From assembly GCA_958448635.1 (NCBI GenBank), contig CAUDEQ010000011.1, positions 1 through 43,046 on the forward strand: a stretch of 43,046 bases of DNA. Direction: 5' to 3'. A model generated the notes under the pieces. That model saw only the letters and a list, made by a program, of their open reading frames with translations, was not told where the DNA came from and did not search any database. Of the stretch, positions 41,867 to 43,046 are shown piece after piece. This DNA is from an uncultured Bacillota bacterium. GTDB taxonomy: Bacteria; Bacillota; Clostridia; Peptostreptococcales; Anaerovoracaceae. Made by a program: the position numbers and the translations under genes. Every line of letters begins with the position of its first letter. The stretch's first letter is position 1.

Positions 41867-43036
41867 TCAGATCAATGCTTTTTTGAATATTTCCAGTCCT
41901 TCGTCGATTTCATCATATGTTATGGTAAGCGGTGGAAGCATCCTTACCTTGTTCTTTGCCGTAAGTATCATAAGGCCGCTTTCCAACGCATCCTTTACAA
42001 CTTCTGCTGCTTCCTTGCCTTCGATTTCCACGCCCAGCATTAGGCCCATTCCCGATACGCTTACAACCTGCGGCAATTCCATGAGAGCTTTCTTAAGATA
42101 TTCTCCCTTTGCAGCCACATCTTCAAGGAAGGCGTCGTCCATTCTTCTCAGCACCTCTGCTGCTCCTGCGCATGCCACAGGATTTCCGCCGTACGTAGTG
42201 CCGTGGTTTCCCGGTTCAAGGACATCGCAGCATTTCTCTCCGAAGAGGCAGCCGCCGATAGGCAGTCCGCCGCCTATGCCCTTTGCAAATGTCACAATAT
42301 CAGGCTTTATTCCGAAATGCTCATAGGCAAACAGTCTTCCGCTTCTTCCTATTCCTGTCTGTACCTCATCTACGATCAGCAGCATATCCTTCTCCTTGCA
42401 GAGCCTTTCCGCAGTCTCCACAAACTCTTTTTCAAGGTTCAGCACGCCGCCTTCTCCCTGTATCATCTCCATCATTATGGCACATGTATCATCATCCACC
42501 AGCTTCTCAAGCTGTGCCGAATCGTTGGCCTCGCAATATGCAAAGCCCTCCAGAAACGGTGTAAAGAATTTATGGTAATTTTCCTGTCCCGTGGCAGTGA
42601 TGGTAGCCATCGTTCTGCCGTGGAAGGAATTGTTCAGGGTTATGATCTTGTTTACCGCACCGCCCTTTTTTATTGTGCCGTATTTTCTTGCTGTCTTGAT
42701 GGCAGCTTCATTTGCCTCGGCTCCTGAATTTCCGAAAAACACCTTTTTCATACTTGTTCTGGCCGTCAGATGATCTGCCACCTTTACCTGAGGCTCTGTA
42801 TAAAATAGATTCGACACATGCTGCAGCTTGTTGAGCTGTGCAGTTACTGCGGCAATCCAGCCTTCATCACAGAAGCCCAGAGAGTTCACACCTATACCGG
42901 AAGTAAAGTCTATATATTTTTTACCGTCCTTTGACACACAGTGTGAGCCGCTTCCGCTGTCTGCCACCATATCATATCTGCTGTACGTCCCTACGATTTT
43001 CTCTTTATCCAGTTTTTTTATCTCGCTACTGTTCAT
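41867..43036 (-). CDS. argD: Acetylornithine aminotransferase
   Basis: ArgD is a PLP-dependent class III aminotransferase of arginine biosynthesis. The 389-residue product has DFTSGIGVNSLGF near residue 45, FFGNSGAEANEAAIKTARK, NSFHGRTMATITATGQ, LIVDEVQTGIGRSG and the PLP lysine in FAKGIGGGLPIGG, then GTTYGGNPVACA. All are typical of the acetylornithine/succinyldiaminopimelate group. Only 10 bases precede it in the window, so the upstream neighbours (probably other arg genes) are unseen. An arginine-synthesis gene and an arginine-catabolic locus are thus within 10 kb. No strong terminator is visible before larB. Confidence 0.93.
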   Translation of the reverse strand: MNSSEIKKLDKEKIVGTYSRYDMVADSGSGSHCVSKDGKKYIDFTSGIGVNSLGFCDEGWIAAVTAQLNKLQHVSNLFYTEPQVKVADHLTARTSMKKVFFGNSGAEANEAAIKTARKYGTIKKGGAVNKIITLNNSFHGRTMATITATGQENYHKFFTPFLEGFAYCEANDSAQLEKLVDDDTCAIMMEMIQGEGGVLNLEKEFVETAERLCKEKDMLLIVDEVQTGIGRSGRLFAYEHFGIKPDIVTFAKGIGGGLPIGGCLFGEKCCDVLEPGNHGTTYGGNPVACAGAAEVLRRMDDAFLEDVAAKGEYLKKALMELPQVVSVSGMGLMLGVEIEGKEAAEVVKDALESGLMILTAKNKVRMLPPLTITYDEIDEGLEIFKKALI

Positions 43037-43046
43037 TTTAGTACTT

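Overview
This window is a chromosomal core region from a Gram-positive anaerobe of the class Clostridia. The main evidence is the PolC-type replicative polymerase, the rimP-nusA-ylxR-ylxQ-infB-rbfA block, the uppS-cdsA-dxr-rseP-ispG-polC cluster, strong AGGAGG ribosome-binding sites and a short-form HisG paired with HisZ. An amino-acid-fermenting lineage such as Anaerovoracaceae or a relative would fit, but that placement is a guess. Every gene I accept is on the minus strand, so transcription runs from high to low coordinates. I found no rRNA, tRNA, CRISPR array, insertion sequence or phage gene.

Layout, in order of transcription from the right edge. (1) argD (41867-43036), then larB with a DUF2238-type membrane protein (40224-41769) behind its own promoter. 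(2) A histidine biosynthesis operon, hisZ-G-C-B-H-A-F-IE (33776-39929), with a near-consensus promoter and a clean terminator, but without hisD. (3) A short sensorless histidine kinase (32814-33545). (4) An arginine-utilisation locus (26891-32624): a RocR-like sigma-54 activator, then an amidinohydrolase of the arginine deiminase/DDAH superfamily, rocB and an amino-acid permease. A -24/-12 promoter and three upstream GCAAAA-type sites lie between activator and target genes. (5) pyrH-frr, then uppS-cdsA-dxr-rseP-ispG-polC: UMP kinase, ribosome recycling, undecaprenyl and phospholipid precursors, the MEP pathway and replication. (6) rimP-nusA-ylxR-ylxQ-infB-rbfA-nrnA-truB-ribF (7874-16429), a translation/transcription-factor operon with a terminator-like hairpin in its leader. 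(7) A GntR-regulated membrane operon (3202-7669) with one ABC ATPase, two related permeases and two membrane-anchored WG-repeat-like proteins. (8) rpsO and pnp with a structured leader, an intergenic hairpin and terminators.

Three things deserve most attention. PolC (1266 aa) lacks the DnaQ-like proofreading exonuclease that normally interrupts its PHP domain: the reading frame passes from the PHP domain directly to the sequence that normally follows the exonuclease. The arginine locus has a nearly complete sigma-54 control region readable from sequence: activator, three spaced upstream sites, and -24/-12 promoter. The GntR-controlled ABC operon has a duplicated arrangement (exported protein plus permease, twice, around one ATPase) and an exact 16-bp inverted-repeat operator; I do not recognise it as a described transporter family.

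Start codons were set by ribosome-binding-site spacing and family N-termini, so several genes start downstream of the longest open frame. Functions rest on recognised motifs and gene order only; no database search was possible.
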